Part shown: positions 4,256 through 6,263 of the stretch, one piece after another
Layout of the letters: each line of letters starts with the position of its first letter
Numbering within the stretch: the first letter of the stretch is position 1
DNA from: Flavobacteriaceae bacterium
Lineage (GTDB): Bacteria; Bacteroidota; Bacteroidia; Flavobacteriales; Flavobacteriaceae
Direction of reading: 5' to 3'
NCBI GenBank assembly: GCA_002691265.1
Contig: NZHJ01000013.1
Span: forward strand, 63,083-69,345
DNA: 6,263 nt
The notes under the pieces: model-generated
What the model was told of the DNA's origin: nothing
Seen by the model: the letters and a program-made list of their open reading frames with translations, nothing else
The model's database searches: none
Translations under genes and position numbers: made by a program

Positions 4256-6263
4256 TAATCAACCAAATAAAATTCTTTATAATCACTTACATTAGAATTT
4301 GTACCAATAAAAAGTTGAAACTTACCGGTTTCAGATTCCCAAATATTATTATATGAATAAAACTCTAAGAGAGAATTATCAATTTCAAAATTGACAGTTT
4401 TACGTTCTCCTGGTTCTAATTCAATTTTTTCAAATCCTTTTAATTCTTTCATAGGTCTTGATATACTACCCACTACATCTCTTAAATATAGTTGAACAAC
4501 TTCTTCACCTTTAAATCTTCCTGTGTTTGAAACAGTTACTGACGCATTTATTTTAGAATTTTTAGTCATTGAATCAGAACTAATTTTTAAATCAGAGTAG
4601 CTAAAATTTGTATAACTCAACCCATATCCAAATGAATATAAAGGACTATTTTCAACATCAGCATAACTCGAATTCGTTACCTGTTCTATTGAAGTGCTTG
4701 GTCTTCCTGTATTTTTAAAATTATAATAAACTGGTACTTGGCCAACATTTCTTGGAAAAGACATTGTAAGTTTTCCAGAGGGGTTATAATCTCCATATAG
4801 AACTTGAGCTATGGCATCACCAGATTTGGACCCTAGTTGCCATGCCTGAACTATAGCAGGAATATTTTCATCCTCCCAGGTTAAGTCTAATGGTCTTCCA
4901 CTCATTACAACAAGAACAATATTTTTATTTACTTTTTTGATTTCTTTTAATAGTTCCTTTTGAAGACCTGGTAAATCAATATTTGTTCTACTTCTTCCTT
5001 CACCTGACTGATGTCCTTCTTCACCTAGAACCATAATTACAATATCAGATGTAGCTGCAGCTAATTTAGCTTTTCCAAAATCAGATTTATCTTTAAAATT
5101 TATTTTAACTCTATTATGAAAATTAGTTTCACCATAATATAAATCAACTCCTTTTTGATATAGAGTTTTATTTCCTTTATATTTTTTCATTCCCTCAACG
5201 ACTGAAACAGCTGAATTATACTCAACCTGAGATCTCCAGTTACCAAGAGTACTATTCTTATCATTTGCTAATTGTCCAATGATAGCTATTTTTTGATTTT
5301 GTTTTTTTAAGGGTAATAATTCATTATCATTTTTTAATAAAACAATAGATTTCTTAGCTGCATCTAATGCAACCATCATATTTTCTTCACTTCCAAGTTC
5401 AGAATCTGATCTATTCTGATCACAATATTTATACGGGTCTTCAAATAAACCTAACTCATATTTCACTCTTAAAATCCTTCTAACAGAGTCATCTAATAAT
5501 TCTTCTTTAACTTTTCCTGACTCTACAAGGCCAACTAGTTTACTTACATATAAACTTGATTCCATATCCATATCAGAACCTGCAATTACAGCTAATTCAG
5601 CTGCGTGTTCACCATTTCTTGCAAAACCGTGTGGTATCATTTGATCTATTGAACCCCAGTCAGAAACTATAAATCCATCAAAATTCCAATCGCCTTTTAA
5701 AATATCTCTTTGAATATGTTTATGACCAGTAGCGGGAATTTCATCAAGGGTATTGAATGAATTCATAAATGTCCTCACACCTGCATCTACAGCTGCCTTG
5801 AAAGGTGGCATTATAGTATTATGAAGGGTATAATGATTAAAGTCTGTAGTATTATAATCTCTACCAGCCTCTGAAAATCCATAACCAGCAAAATGTTTTG
5901 CACATGCAACAATTGTATTAACTTCACTTAAATTATCACCTTGAAAACCTTTCACACGTGCTTCAGCGATTAAACTTCCTAAAAAAGGATCTTCTCCAGC
6001 ACCTTCCATAACTCTTCCCCATCTTGCATCTCTTGAAATATCAACCATAGGAGCAAATGTCCAATGTAAACCATCAGCGCTAGCTTCAGTGGCAGCAATT
6101 CTTGCAGATTTTTCCATAAGTTCTAAGTCCCAACTTGATGATTCAGCAAGAGGTATTGGAAACATTGTTTTATAACCATGAATGACATCATGACCAAAAA
6201 TAAGTGGAATACCTAAACGAGTTTCTTCAACAGCAATTTTTTGTAATGCTCTAATTTCTTCAA
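4255..6263 (-). CDS. bglX: Glycoside hydrolase family 3 beta-glucosidase, BglX-like (5' end beyond right edge)
   Basis: The frame is open to the right edge and 668 residues are visible; against the ~765 of E. coli BglX, about 100 N-terminal residues, including any signal peptide, are missing. The enzyme removes terminal beta-linked glucose or a related sugar from oligosaccharides, probably in the periplasm. The (beta/alpha)8 domain (visible residues ~1-265) includes LGIPLIFGHDVIHGYKT, FPIPLAES, RDARWGRVMEG, AKHFAGYG and FIVSDWG. The Asp of SDWG (bases 5659-5661, visible residue 201) is the nucleophile. The alpha/beta sandwich (~305-525) begins at KKSIVLLKND and holds GHQSGEGRSR. The Glu after SG (bases 4999-5001, residue 421) is the likely acid/base, 220 residues after the nucleophile. 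A fibronectin III-like domain (~575-645) ends the protein. All key residues are present. An internal ATG at 6163-6165 is not the start, since strong homology continues upstream. The stop couples to the LacI-type regulator by TAATG. The exact substrate is not determinable; laminarin or other beta-glucan oligosaccharides are plausible. Confidence 0.93.
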   Translation of the reverse strand, partial: EEIRALQKIAVEETRLGIPLIFGHDVIHGYKTMFPIPLAESSSWDLELMEKSARIAATEASADGLHWTFAPMVDISRDARWGRVMEGAGEDPFLGSLIAEARVKGFQGDNLSEVNTIVACAKHFAGYGFSEAGRDYNTTDFNHYTLHNTIMPPFKAAVDAGVRTFMNSFNTLDEIPATGHKHIQRDILKGDWNFDGFIVSDWGSIDQMIPHGFARNGEHAAELAVIAGSDMDMESSLYVSKLVGLVESGKVKEELLDDSVRRILRVKYELGLFEDPYKYCDQNRSDSELGSEENMMVALDAAKKSIVLLKNDNELLPLKKQNQKIAIIGQLANDKNSTLGNWRSQVEYNSAVSVVEGMKKYKGNKTLYQKGVDLYYGETNFHNRVKINFKDKSDFGKAKLAAATSDIVIMVLGEEGHQSGEGRSRTNIDLPGLQKELLKEIKKVNKNIVLVVMSGRPLDLTWEDENIPAIVQAWQLGSKSGDAIAQVLYGDYNPSGKLTMSFPRNVGQVPVYYNFKNTGRPSTSIEQVTNSSYADVENSPLYSFGYGLSYTNFSYSDLKISSDSMTKNSKINASVTVSNTGRFKGEEVVQLYLRDVVGSISRPMKELKGFEKIELEPGERKTVNFEIDNSLLEFYSYNNIWESETGKFQLFIGTNSNVSDYKEFYLVD

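Noticed and set aside
1..6263. A previously undescribed multi-gene system, CRISPR array, insertion sequence or prophage segment.
   Set aside because: Every long gene belongs to a recognisable family. There are no direct-repeat arrays, terminal inverted repeats, transposase or integrase genes, and the tRNA is not followed by a duplicated 3' end in the window.

Overview
The window is AT-rich DNA from a Bacteroidota genome, most likely a marine or host-associated member of the Flavobacteriia. Several signs support this. There is a mevalonate-pathway decarboxylase. The order TonB-like lipoprotein, ruvC, hemW is compact. Shine-Dalgarno sequences are largely absent before the start codons. A Bacteroidota-type -7 box (TATATTTG) sits just ahead of a tRNA gene. 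The GH3 glucosidase and LacI regulator form a pair typical of polysaccharide users in this phylum. The assignment to a class is inference from protein style, not from a marker gene.

Left part (1-520), all on the minus strand: the first 78 codons of mvaD (diphosphomevalonate decarboxylase) run off the left edge. Eighteen bases upstream of mvaD lies tRNA-Leu(UAG), which has its own likely promoter. Between the tRNA and hemW is a short open stretch that reads like the first ~31 residues of a dihydrodipicolinate synthase (DapA) family protein and then stops resembling it. I call it a gene remnant.

Middle part (520-2683), minus strand: a tightly packed operon of a small TonB-C-like lipoprotein (GTG start), ruvC (Holliday junction resolvase) and hemW (radical SAM heme chaperone). 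The true N-terminus of hemW, including its CX3CX2C iron-sulfur motif, lies upstream of any ATG, GTG or TTG codon in frame. The best start is an ATA codon that overlaps the ruvC stop as ATAA.

Right part (2684-6263): a divergent intergenic region drives the lipoprotein operon leftward and a DUF456 membrane protein rightward. The DUF456 gene ends tail-to-tail, with a 9-base overlap, against a LacI-family regulator. That regulator is translationally coupled (TAATG) behind a large GH3 beta-glucosidase whose 5' end is beyond the right edge. The pair is probably the end of a glycan-utilisation operon, with the regulator sensing a sugar released by the enzyme or a related one.

I found no CRISPR array, insertion sequence, phage gene or unrecognised multi-gene system. 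The items most worth a second look are the non-canonical hemW start, the DapA-family remnant next to the tRNA, and the tRNA-mvaD junction.
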